Positions 26,451-38,860 of a DNA stretch of 64,000 nucleotides are shown here, piece by piece (position 1 is the stretch's first letter; each line of letters starts with the position of its first letter). The notes beneath the pieces were generated by a model, which made no database searches, had not been told where the DNA came from, and worked only from the letters and a program-made list of their open reading frames with translations. The stretch spans positions 5,022,001 through 5,086,000 of the forward strand of contig OY783219.1 in the NCBI GenBank assembly GCA_963678705.1, in the 5' to 3' direction. The position numbers and the translations under genes were made by a program. This stretch comes from Panorpa germanica (lineage: Eukaryota; Arthropoda; Insecta; Mecoptera; Panorpidae).

Positions 26451-27372
26451 TAATGTTGCATTTTTCAGGTAGCTAGGTTTACCTGAGTCTTTAAGCTGCC
26501 TTAACTAAAAGTCTAATTTTTGTGAAAATAGAAGAATTCTTAATGGGATAAATTAAATATATTTAATAAAAGAAGACCTCAAGTTTTTAGCCTAAAACAA
26601 TTCACAAAAATAACGCGTATAAAATATTGTCTTAATCAATAAATTTTTCTGGAATTTTTTCCTGTTCGATAAAAAATATGATTAGATCTATTGAACAGGT
26701 AATCACGTGTTTTTCAAATAGTTTAACAAATTGCAAATAATCGAATTCGGGGAAAATTAATGTTTTTTTAATACATTGGAGATACAAAAGCTATAAAAAG
26801 AGAAGGTCAATCTTTAATAATTAAAAAGAATGTTTTTTTCATTCCAGTTACATTTACAAAAATCAGAAAATTCAAAAATTTATCGTTTTATTAGTTTTTC
26901 AAGTGAGATGTCGTAAAAAGGACTTTCAAGAAAATAAAACCCACTTGCTAATAAGTTAATATCATGTTGAAATATATAATTATTACTAGTGGTGTAAATT
27001 TAACCAAAATTTGTAATTAACTGATTTTAAAAAGTACTATACTTTTAACTACACTAAACTGAATAATTTGCAACAATTGTAAAATAGGTAATAAAAAAAA
27101 AAGTTTAACCAAACTGCACTTTTCGAAATTTTGTACAAAATTTATTACACGCTACCTGCGAAATTTTGAAGATAACGTTTATTAGTTTTTGGAAATTTTA
27201 TCATTAAGATTCGACCTGTGGAATGCAATCTATTCTTCAGATACAGGCCCCAGAGGAAAAGGTCAAATTCCGAATAAGAATAATAGCTCTCCTTGTTTAT
27301 TTTAAATTGAAAGGGTATAATATAGGCTAGATGTACATTTGAATGAATTTTGAGCTTAGTATTTGTACATAC

Positions 27373-27590
27373 AGAGGCGGATTTCCATAAAAGCGCACCT
27401 CATAAACTCAGGGGGCCTCAAATATTAAAATAAACCATATACCTGTGGTTACAAAAACGTAAAACATAGAAAATAACATTCAAAATTGAATAGCAATGTA
27501 AAATTACAAATCTCCTTATACTTTTACTTTATTTAAACCACAAGTAAAGTGCCTAACCGCTGTAAATATTTATAGGGGCCTCTCACATAC
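27373..27590. mobile_element. Remnant with hAT-like end
   Basis: ACAGAGGCGGATTTCC at the left and GGGGCCTC blocks at 27411 and 27575 recall the hAT MITE. The boundaries are unclear. Confidence 0.3.
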
Positions 27591-30500
27591 ATATTTTCTA
27601 TCCAATAATATTTTAAACACATATTTTTTAGGATAACACAAAAAAAATATCGTTTACTTTTGTTTCTTTGTTACAAATTAATATTTTAGGACAATGACTC
27701 ACTGAATACATCCCTGTGGTGATCTATTTTACGATGGGTTTTCAATACAGTCTGTATACGTCAATCTAGTCAATTAAAACCGCACAAAAATGACCACCCA
27801 CATTAAACTACGCCTGTTCTAGTACACTTCATCGAATTCCGACGTAGTTTCAATGAATGACATTTATCACTTTGTAATATTTCTTGTAATTACTTTTATT
27901 TATCAATGATTTTCTAAATGAATCACCCAGAATACTTTGCGTTTATATTTGTTAGTTGTTACTTGTTTTTTGACCGCATTTCCGTTCAAATTCATAGATA
28001 TAAATTACCGCGAAATAAAATTCCCGAAATGTTTAGTAGTATTAGTGAAATTATACGATCTTTTATCGGTGATATAAATATAAAAGCCGGAACTGCATTT
28101 TGGTCAAGGCCCGGTTGCTCTAAATCTAACATTAATCGAAAAAAATCGTTATTTTTATGTCGCTGCATACGTTTTATGTTTAATGCCACAATGCAAGTAG
28201 TGCGGACCTGTAGACACTGATTTTAACAACTTTATCGTTATAGTACAAATTACGAGACTAGCCCTGCTATGAACACATTTTTTAAAGCTTAAATTTACTT
28301 TGTATTTATTATTAATTGTGTGTGCCTTTCGGCTTTACAATCTACCGTATTCTATTTCTCATTACATTTCATTCCTATCTTAACAATTCAAACTTAAATT
28401 TAAACTTTATTTATTTATTAAAACTAAAAAATTTACTGTAGACTTTCACTACTTCCAAAAGTGCTTTCTGCTTCTTCTTCTCTTGACCCTCTCTCTTCAT
28501 GTTCCCCATGAAAACCAGATAACAAGATTATTTATTGTACTGTTTTTCCTCGTCCTTTTTTCTATCTTCGCCATCCACCTCTTCCTTTCACTGTCTCCCT
28601 TTAATAGCTGCAAAATATTCATCTCGCTCATTACACTCTACACATTCTTTCCTCGCTATTTGCCCAGTATCTGTTTCCTTTCTCCTCGTTTCCCAATCTA
28701 AACCTTGCAATAATTCTTCTAAAAATTTGTAATAATAATGAGGATATAATTTTAATGATGGTCTTTAAAACAATTCAGCATCATTCCTTTATCAGTAGTT
28801 AAAAATAAACAGAAACAACCTTTCCTGTACTGTGGTTTCCATAATTGCGTTTCCATTTATAGTATACACCAATTATAAATATAAATTATTATTTCACATC
28901 CTCCTAAAAATTTCCTGCGGATGCCAATCACAAAATTATTGTCCAATATTTATGTTTTTTTCGTGAACAGTTATTTTCAACATGTCATTCTGAGATATGT
29001 ACGTACTTGGGTATTCTTACTTGTTCTTAAATCCATCACGATCTTCAAGACATCGTGAGAAACAACAATCATTAAATCATCTAAAAAACATATCGATTCA
29101 GAAAACATCACGAATATCGTATTTAATTCGTATTTGTTGTGTAAGTGTTGCCTCATTCTAGGGGCTATTAATTTAGGTTTAAGAAATTTATTAATTTTCT
29201 CCCGTAGGAGAATATTTCTCTGAACGCAATCTTCTATTCTAAAAGGGCAAGGGTTATAGTTCGTTATGCAAGGGTGCGGTGGCCGGCTCCACCCTAGAAA
29301 GCATCATCAAAGTTGTGTTGTCCCCGTAGCTAGGCAACCAGCGAGACCCAAACACAGCGGTCATAAGAAACACCCATGAAAACAGCCGGATAATGAAAAT
29401 AGAAATAGAAAATGGGGAAAATGGTGGATCAAGTGAGGAAGGAAGAGAGAGGGGTTGTGTTTCGGTGAATTGATTTTACTTTGATGGATTACATCATCAT
29501 CATTCATTCATTCATTTATTTATTGTCTTTATCATTTTTCTTTTAGTCTGCAATTTTCATGTTTATGTAATACAAAGTTTTTTATTCACTTGGGGATTTG
29601 ATTTCATGAGCTGTGTTGTAATATTTTCTATTTAGATACAAGCAATAGATTTTAGTTACTTTTTCATATAGAACACAAGTATCTAGATACTTTATTCGTT
29701 AGATATGTATGATTTATCTTCAGAAATCAGTTTTTTCGTGTTTTTAATACATATTATATTCAGGGTGGTCACAGGAATTATTAGGGAATTTAATGCAATC
29801 TGGAAATATCAGGGAATTTTAGGAAATTTAAAAAATATCAGGAAATTTGATTGCAGCAACTATTTTATATATACTATATTATACTTCATTTAAAATTCAA
29901 AATGAAACGAATCAGAAAATTTAAAAAGAAAACGTGTAGCTAATGAAAAAAAAATATTAGCGTCAAAAAATGCTAAACTTTTAGCAGACATTCATGTTGT
30001 TGATGATCAATTTGAAAAGCTTCATAATTTTATCTATTAAATATTAAGAGTTCATTTGTTCTAGTTTATACTAGTCATTAGCTTATTTTTGTCTTACTCA
30101 ATTTAAGTTACTTTTTATTAACGAGTAATAACATTATAACTAAGGCAATGGGATAAAAAACAAATCAGAAATAAATATATTATTTTTTTAGTTTAAAACC
30201 AGATTTAATTATTGGTAATTACAATTTAATCAAAACTTTAAATATTTAAGTGATACGAATAAAATTTGTATATCAGGGGAAAGCACTGTCTCCCAATTAA
30301 ACACACAAACACAAATATAATCTCATCTTGGCATTTACAAAACTGCAGCTAAACAAAACAACGCTCTTGTCAAAACCACAGCTCTGTAAATACCACCATA
30401 TTCTTGTCAATTCGCATTTTATTTAATTTTCCTTGTTGTCTTCTTTGTTACAAATTTTTTTTGTGTCTTTGTTTAACATTCGAAACAAAACATGAGTTAC

Positions 30501-33288
30501 TCAGAGCAGCAACACGGGTGGGCCCTTGCTCATGGTTATACCATAGCTCCAGCACTGTCACCATTAGAAATAATGTAAGATCGGTCAAAAGAGATCTTTT
30601 TATCTTTGCTATCTTCATCCCATACAACAGCAATTCGACAGTTTGCTTGAGACATTCTTTCCAGTATAGTGTACTATATGTTTATATTTTTTTATAGTTC
30701 CATTATTTGAGATTAAATTTGCAGTTGTAAAAACAGAATCCATATAATTTTAACCTAAAAACAATTTTAATAATAACGAATATAATTTCTTGGTTTACTG
30801 ATAATATTGTATAAATTATTGAATGTATAGATCAGCCCTATTTAATTCACCCGTAACCGTAATAATTTTATTGTGATATTTCAATATAACTGTACACCTG
30901 ACTTAAAAGTCACTAGATAAACCCATTAGTGACTAATTCATGAACAACCACCCTAACGTCCGAGCCCTTATAGTGATTCCTATATATTTATATCAATCCA
31001 TAGCTTCTCAAACTTGTTCCATTTATAAAAACTTTCCTCTAAAAATATTTTGCAATTGCAATTAATTTTATCAATTAATTTTAATCTTGATTAACCAGTT
31101 AAAACCAGTTATTTATTTAATATTATTTAAAACATCGATCAACAATATTTAATATCTAATCATATATAAAAATAAACATTAGAGATTTAAATCAATTAAA
31201 AGCAGTGCGAGCAAAGTTTGTTTGTGGGACTGTACTATACTTGACAGATACGATTCGGTGGTGGGGGTATGTATGTAGCGATGTAGTAACTCGTAGCAGC
31301 AGTGCAGTATTCAGATTTCCCCCACCTCGCAGATTACTGTCTGATGTGTTTTATCCCCACCCCGATGGTTATTCTGCTCAGGTGCTCACTCGCGAAGGGA
31401 ATTGGTGGGGGTAGCGGGGTTGTTGTTTACTTTTTGGAGTACATATATATAAGGCTACGTTTTCGGGCACATGAATCTACGTTTTACATACATACATTTA
31501 CACACACACACACATCTGTACTATTGGCGAGGTGGCGCGGTTACACATATATTGAATTTGAAAACAAATTGGATTTCTAAGAAATTTGATATTGTTCACT
31601 AATACGTTATTAATTGTAGATGGCGTGGCAAGGCGAGGTGAGGTGAGGGGTGGACTTGTTGTGATTCTTAGAGACAGAAATACAGATTTGTTATTCATTA
31701 TCATTTTTTCTAATTAAAAATTCTTGTGTTTGAATCTTAGTAGCGAACAATTAAATAATTATTGAAAATACTGCAACGAATTTAATACACACAACTGATA
31801 AAATATATCCATATTTGTCACATGTTTTCTAAATAATTAGCTAGTTCCTCACTTAATTAGCGGAACTTGAAGTAATCAGACAATAAATAAAACCCCGATT
31901 CAACCGGCGAATGTTTATAATTGGTAATTTATCATTTTCCCATAAGCTTTCTGAAAAAAATGAATTCTTTTCACAGAATTTGCACGTAGAAACAAGCATG
32001 CGTCATAGACTCGTAAATGTAAAGATTCTCTGAATGTATCTACCTACCCCTAAGTAACGCATAAGCCACACCCTAGGGCTGGTCCATTACTTAATCTCCT
32101 ACCGCGCTTCATAATCTTGCTTTTCAAACTTTGCAAAATGAAATTTTAGTTTCACGATACATCGTTGGAAAGTATGATACAATATATTAAGGATCTGCGG
32201 TATTTAATTGTAGCAAAGTATGACAGCTACGCTTCTACAACAACCACGCTCTACGGACTCTTTTAAATCGTAGCAAAGTATGATCTTTCTGAGTTTCTGT
32301 TACTTTTGAATTTATCAGACGTAGACCTTTAAAATTATCGGGTTATTTTCTTGCAAGACCATTGTCTTTTGTTGAATTTCTTCTTGAATATGTATGTATA
32401 TATGTATTTAGATACAATGGCCATCAGTATATGTAGAGGTTATATATATTGGCAACGCTGAATCCGCGGTTCCTAGAATATTTAATAAATCATCCTCGAA
32501 CGCAATGATTGCAACACCCGCACTCGCCCGCGCTCCCTTGTCGTCCCTTGCCTTGGTCGCCTCAGCTACGTGTAGCTTTGCAGTAGTCAGCGCGCACATT
32601 GTTGTGTTGTAATATTTGTAATGATTCCATTGAATCTCTGTTTACAAATCTCTTCCTGTTATCTGCGGCATACAGGGAATAAATCATCGCATGGAAATGT
32701 GGCGGAATACGATGACATAACGAGAAAATAACAGAACCGTTTGATTATCGGGAAGAATTGCAGGAATTTCAATATTATGGATTTTATTGATTGGTTTCTA
32801 ACTCGAACTTCCCGGTCTCAAATAGTTAGCCTTATTTGATTGCCATTGTTGATTAGGTTTATTAGTTTACTTAATGTGCCTATTATGGTTTCAGTAAAGT
32901 GTGAGGCCATAATTAAACTTAAGTACAACTCTAGAGCAGGACGAAATATTACGTAGAAACAAAGTTTGGTTTAAATCTCTGATTTAAATCTGGTAATTGA
33001 ATTGTACAAGGAGAGCGGAGGCGCTGGGGAGCCGTAATATGTTAATCAGGGCCAAAGTTATGATCTAGACAAGAAATAAAAACGTTCGAACGATTTTTTC
33101 GAAAAGTTTACAAAATTTTGGGGGACATAGAGGTAATTATAAACGTCAAAATTAGCTACAATGAAAGAAGGATGAAAATAAGAGTTAATTGGAGGTTTAG
33201 AGCGAGTGGAGGGGGAGGGAATTGAATTTAAAAAATACATTTCCTTCGGTTAACAGTATTTTTATAATAAAATTATGCACTAAGAATA

Positions 33289-33749
33289 AGGTGAAATGAT
33301 ACTTGGCCATTTTTGACTCGCGAAATATAGATGGCGATACTATACAGCAGGTTAAATATTATAAAAAAAACATGTTTTTTTATGTTTAAATCGTTTTATG
33401 TAAGTAACTATAAACGCGAATCAAAATCTAAAGCTGCAATTAGTTAGATGAATAACGTATCTACATTTTAAGCTTTCTTCCACTGACTTTTAATGAGTTG
33501 GTACCGCAAAAATAAGTTTTGAAAATGAATATTGCTATATTTTCTAGTTAAATTCCAATTTTTATATGACTGGTAACATTTCTAAGGGTTTGTCATAAAT
33601 TTTGTAACTTTCATTATGGTTCTCAAACTTACGCTTAGGACTTAAAAATATATAGAGTATTCGATAATATCCCAGTTTTTTTTAATAACATTTAACCTGC
33701 TGTATAGTATCGCCATCTTGGTCAAAAATGGCCAAGTACCGTTTCACCT
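33289..33749. mobile_element. 461-bp MITE with about 60-bp inverted repeats and TA duplication
   Basis: Inverted repeats begin AGGTGAAA(C/T)G(A/G)TACTTGG and run inward through GATGGCGATACTATACAGC and GGTTAAAT; the left arm has about nine extra bases. TA flanks both ends (33287-33288 and 33750-33751). No coding capacity. Confidence 0.82.
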
Positions 33750-34001
33750 TAAGTTATTATTTACTTTAAAATCTACATATATATATATATACATATATAT
33801 ACACTATTGTTAATTTATTTACTTTTTAATGGTTCAATGGTACTTTTTAAAGTCCAAAATATCCGATTATATCGATGGTATCTAAACAGTAGTAAACTTC
33901 CGATATATTTCGAACATATTTAGCATAACGATAATTCTCATAAAATTTCGCGATTACCAGTGACTGTACCAATGGCGCTTCTGTTTCGTTTGTGTAGATG
34001 C

Positions 34002-34135
34002 GTTGCCATAGCAACTCCGGTAAGCTTACTCACCTCTTGGAGCCCCTTGGACACCTAGATCGTCCCCGGATCGGGCCCCGGTCCCGGAGTGTAGACCAGC
34101 TTACCTGGCTCGGTCGATAATGGTTGCCTGGTAAC
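34002..34135. promoter_or_regulatory. RFX X-box pair in a GC-rich island
   Basis: A consensus X-box GTTGCCATAGCAAC (34002-34015) and a second close match GTTGCCTGGTAAC (34123-34135) flank a GC-rich core (GATCGGGCCCCGG). Donor-like GGTAAGC strings face inward from both sides, giving a loose dyad. RFX factors bind such sites in ciliary and neural genes. No gene start is recognised here; an enhancer of peb is one option. Confidence 0.45.
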
Positions 34136-34702
34136 AATATGCCTGGTCCAACCAGATACATTTGTATCTAGGCAAAATTATATACATACACTTGTATACA
34201 TATATATGTATGTATAAAACAATGTATATGCAGAGAAAATGGTACAGGAAAATCATGAGAGATTAGAAAGAACAGAAATGGTGGACGTAAATGTTGGTTT
34301 TGTTCGCCGGTGAATATTTTTGGTTTTTTTGTGGTGGTTAGTACCTGTTTAAAATGTTATCGCGGTGTAGTTTCAAGGTACGTTCGTTCAGTTTCGTTAT
34401 CTGTAACATTTGATTTTGTCTATGGGATTTACTAATGATGTCATGGCCTTAGGATTCGGTAAGAGATTTTCCTACAATATTACCCAACCCAATGTAGCCA
34501 ACATAGCGAACAAATGTCACGAACAATTCGCGGAATTCATTGATTTGTTTGATGCTGGAATATTTTAATTTTATTAAGGCATGTTCTTATATTATATTTT
34601 TTTATTATTTAATTTATCCACGTTGATTTATTTTCTATTGCCGACTGCCTCCTACAATGTTGGTAGTATTTGTGGTGTTGTGACTAAGACTATTAGTTAT
34701 TT

Positions 34703-34989
34703 CCCAGTATACATTTTGGGGTAAATTCTATTACTTTTCATGAGTTTTTTGTCATGAACGCGTTCGTTTTCTATTCAGTCGTTCTTAGGGAATGGCTCTT
34801 TTATGAGCTACAGACGGCGCAACGACTGCTCACTGTTGAATAAAAGCGATTCTTGTGACAAGTAGGGAATCAATTTGAACTAAAATTGATTTTCTGTGTG
34901 GTTGCTCCAACTTGTAAAACGTTAGAATTGAAATGTGCGAGTGACTAGAACTTCACCTATCCATTCTATTTCACCAAATGTTTACTGGG
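34703..34989. mobile_element. MITE family A, divergent copy 6
   Basis: Begins CCCAGTATACATTTTGG and ends CACCAAATGTTTACTGGG. The interior shares only the Ttttgtcatgaa block and the terminal motifs with the other copies. It is probably an older subfamily. Confidence 0.6.
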
Positions 34990-35157
34990 TTAATAGAAAT
35001 AAAACCCAGAAAATATTACTACGGTCCTGAGGTCGAACCTGAAGACATAGTAGTCATCATAAAGCATTAATTTATACTCAGGTTCACGCTATGTTGTCAG
35101 TTTGAAATATACGTTAAATATACGTTTGTATATGTTTTATACACATATTTGTTTATA

Positions 35158-35347
35158 TATAGTTCATATTATGAGAGTTCGGAGGTGAATCATGCTTAAA
35201 ACAAGTTGTGGCGTAAAAATCTACGATAGCATGAAAATGCACTGTATTACTAATTTTTGTATAATGTATATTGGAACGAATAAGATACAATTCATCATCG
35301 TAGAGTTATACGGCTCTTATACGGTCTAACTCTTGTAATTTGAACTA
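35158..35347. mobile_element. MITE family B, copy with internal deletion
   Basis: Begins TAGTTCATATTATGAGAGTTCG and ends AACTCTTGTAATTTGAACTA. Interior as in copies 1 and 2 but about 25 bp shorter. Confidence 0.7.
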
Positions 35348-36361
35348 CACCGAAAACTAAATATTAGAAGCTTAGAAGCCAATGAGGTTAAGTCCAAAAA
35401 AGGAATTGAGAAAATTAATATTTTGTATTATATTTGAAAACGTAATAATATGTAGATGCTATAGAAAAACGTATATTATATATATATATAGATAATATAA
35501 AAAGAACAATTTTTTGAACCTAATTAAAACAATTAGAAAGACTACTGTGCTTTCGATTCGATCTCCGGAACAGTGTTATATTTACTGTATTTCTTCACTT
35601 GGTTTTTATCAAATTTATTTAATTATGTTTTAATATAGTTATAAAATCTTGTGTAGTATATATATATAAATATTAATATATATTCCAACATAGTACGAGG
35701 TCACTGTGATAGTACTCTGCATCGGAAATACGTAAAATAAATAAAATTTAAAAAAATGAAAAATGACTATAAGAAAACATTGCACGAATAGCGACAGTGC
35801 TAAAAATCTTATCTAAAAACAAATTTATCGCAAGCGTGTCTAAAGACAGTCGTGTTTTTAGTGTGCGCCTGTCCTTACATAGTACCAGGGCATACTCCTC
35901 AATTTACTTTATTAATGCGCATATTGACATTGCTCTTTCCCTGATAGATTACGATTTTACGAAATCTATGAAAATGATTCAGAACCATCGACTAGTGATG
36001 ACGTAATGATGATGCTTAATCATTGAAACATCGGAAGGATGTTCGTTAAAAATAACGCTAAGTCAACAAACCGATGGATGATTTTATCTGTGTGCCAGCG
36101 TAGGCTCTCGGCACACCTTGAGTCGTACTAGGATAACTGACGAAACGTTTTTTATCTGCCTTATCAGGTCTAGTGGATACAGATGACCTTATCAATACAA
36201 AAACAAATAAATCGTCGACGAACGGGTTGAGTTATCAATTGGAAATAGCGTGGGCGATTAAGTAAATATGAAAATACGTGCTTTGAGTCATTTCAAATAA
36301 ATGTAAATGCTGTTTTAAATTCTCCAATGGACTAGCTCGTTTTCATATTTAATTTACGTTT

Positions 36362-36645
36362 TTGTTTCATATTTTAATCTAGATTTCAAGTTTAATTTGA
36401 GGTTAGTTCATTTAGTTGGTGCGCATGCGTCGTTAGTAATATACATTTTGACAGTTCGACAGTTGCACAAAATTGAATGTGGAATAATTAAAATTATTGT
36501 TTTTAATAACAATTAGTATACTAATTGTACGAGTATATTATAATATAAATTGTTTTTGCATCTTTATTTTTGATAACAACTTTTAAAGATAAATTCTACT
36601 GCATTTTGACAGATTGTCATATTTTGAGGTTATAATATAATAAGT
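36362..36645 (+). repeat. Dispersed repeat family E, copy 2
   Basis: Second copy of the block at 2495, about 34 kb away, with small indels. It may be an unclassified MITE/SINE or an old segmental copy. Confidence 0.65.
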
Positions 36646-38791
36646 ATCAACACGAACTGACTATTTTCAATTAGGAATAACTCTGTAAAAAAGGGAATAT
36701 TTTAGGTTTTCTATATGTATTGCAAAAGAGAAAGACATGAGATTTATTTATGAGATAAACCATCCCTTAAAAGACTGCCTTGTCTTCTCTGACGGACCGT
36801 TATATTTTGCACTTACCAAATTTTCGAGTTTCATATTAGATAACGTGAAGTAAATGACAAATTTGCACTAGAAAGAATACAATCTAAAGCTTATCCACTA
36901 TTCATAAATAATTTCCCATGTCTCTACAATATACACCCCAAATTTAAAATGTTTAAGTAACGTTAGTTCCAAATGGCGGCAAATTTAAAACAGTCAGGTC
37001 TTATTGATTCACTAGTAAAACAAAAAGTCAATAAGGAAATTTAAAAACGATATTAATCAAGAAGCTCTCCTCCACGTCATCGCTGGTCATCGACAGACTT
37101 ATGTGTTTTATAATTAAATAACTTCTAAAATAAATGCAAGAAGCAGCTAGCTCACTTCTCTAAATATCACGCAATGTGTAGTTTTAAAACTCTATTCTTA
37201 ACAAAGGGTGAAAATAAATATCTTCTGCGTGTGATTTAAAAATAAACCGTTAAAAACAGATAATAAGACAACTGGCTGCGTGGCCGTCATCGCCGATACA
37301 TCGACGGTAGTTTCTTCATCGATACAACACATACATACACACACACACTCATACGTGATGGATACACACCTGCTTTTACTTTTTACCCCCTATTTTATAC
37401 TTTATTATTCCATTTTTTATCCTGGGAGATAAAAATATTAGTGTATGTTTTATAGCGGGTTGCGTAAACGCAAGCGCACGCGCTGAACACCTGCTTCTAA
37501 ATTTGATAGCTATTAAATTAAAAAAAAATTCCGTTTATTGAACTCGGACCGTTTTTATCAGCTGTTTTAGATAAATCTGTTGAACAAGAATATTTATTAA
37601 TAAGGTAATAACTTTGACTAAGAAAATGGCAACATTTGAACCGAAATGATAATCTAATGATATCAATTCTGTTGGATAGAGGATAAATATTTAATCGAGA
37701 AGTCTTTAATATTTAAAAAGGGCTTCTTAAGCTTTATAATCCATGAAGAGATGTTATTAAAAGCTATCATAAATATTCTAATGCGCAAAAAGTGATAAAA
37801 TAGACTTTAGGGACTTAAGCCCTCCGCACATGAGGCGACTGATTGCAAACCTTAGCCCCGAACCGAATGAGAATGGAACTGTGTTGTTAGTGAGAGAACG
37901 AACGTGTATACGAGTGAGAGAACACACATGTCACGAACGAAACTAAACTGGTAGTCGAGCCGTGTTTCGTAACTCTACAGAATTTTTAACAATAGCATAA
38001 TAGGGGATTTAATTGTGTCGTATTTGTATGTATGTAAGTATTTAAATACTTTTGAATATAATTTGTGCACATCTCTGCTCATGATGTCACCATCAAAAGC
38101 TTGCAACCAAACGTGCTCAAAACAAGTGTAAGTTCATTCGTGCCGTATGTTTTGTGCGATGAAATATTACACGATGTTATAATTTCTCTAAGACTTTGAA
38201 TAATTACGAATTAGGTAATCCTTTAAAGTTACTTTTGTCTCAATTTCCATATTGGGAACTTCAAATGCAAGACAAAGATAGCATGTTAAAAGTAACTATG
38301 CAAGGCGCTTTGAATTATGAATAGATTTTAATCAAATCACGAAAATAATCGTGGCTCCAGAATTCCGTGGCTCAAGGCAAAGCTAGATTGGCTTATCTCC
38401 CGTAAACCACTTATTTCCAATAATAAATGGCGGCCACACCACAATGGCGGTATGAGTTCATCTCAGTTCTTATCAAACTTCTCTTATCATCAATTCGTTT
38501 CCTCGAAATATTTCAACATTTCATTTATTTTTGATAAAAGATTTCACAAATCCTAAACACATAACGTAAAGTTATGCACAAAACTTAACGTTACGTTCTA
38601 TTATTTACCAATATTTAACATAATTCTATTACACTGTCATTTAATAAATGTAAAAACCATTACTAATGTTAATTATTATGTAACATTATATAATCCAGCA
38701 TAAAAACGTCAGAGAATATCAATTAATGTTACCTTTTTAAGCTAAGATAGAAATCCAACAAATGTTAATAATTTTAATTCTTTGTTTTCAG
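36646..38791. other. Non-coding, upstream intron of peb
   Basis: Intronic relative to the acceptor at 38791. It holds TTATCAGCTG (about 37556), a possible decayed reverse-transcriptase remnant at about 36815-36960 (+ strand, reading LERIQSKAYP) and no complete gene. Confidence 0.4.
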
Positions 38792-38860
38792 AAATTCGTC
38801 CTGAAGTTACCGACATGCTGAGACGATCAGGAACTAAAAGAAAATCAACACCCGTTTTAG
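38792..38860 (+). CDS. peb: peb exon with the start codon (5'UTR plus first 15 codons)
   Basis: The acceptor is a pyrimidine-rich tract ending at 38791 and the donor is GTAGGT at 38861. The ATG is at 38815. The coding part ([15 protein letters not shown]) joins in phase to the large exon at 40151, completing codon 16 (D). The 23 bases before the ATG are open in the same frame, so translation could also begin in an unseen upstream exon. The basic stretch may help nuclear localisation, which is an inference. Confidence 0.8.

Larger units (their letters stand above)
24919..33286. other. Non-coding DNA
   Basis: Mostly AT-rich unique sequence. Islands with richer composition: 29270-29470 (contains a weak X-box-like GTAGCTAGGCAAC), 31205-31460 (TATATATAAGG at about 31444 but no initiator at the right distance) and 32450-32610. 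Open frames of 60-100 codons occur but have no recognised similarity. Confidence 0.4.

Noticed and set aside
27918-28220. 100-codon frame
   Set aside because: No recognisable domain, frame also open on the other strand, no exon signals.
31443-31453. TATA box-like TATATATAAGG
   Set aside because: No initiator at about 30 nt downstream, and (AT)n stretches are common here.
32408-32599. 63-codon - strand frame, Ala-rich
   Set aside because: Due to local GC-richness; might be promoter DNA but no motif pair supports it.
35025-35045. tRNA box B-like GGTCGAACC
   Set aside because: No matching box A or cloverleaf upstream.
36815-36960. Possible non-LTR reverse transcriptase C-terminal remnant (LERIQSKAYP)
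   Set aside because: Too short and lacks catalytic motifs; mentioned only inside the region entry.
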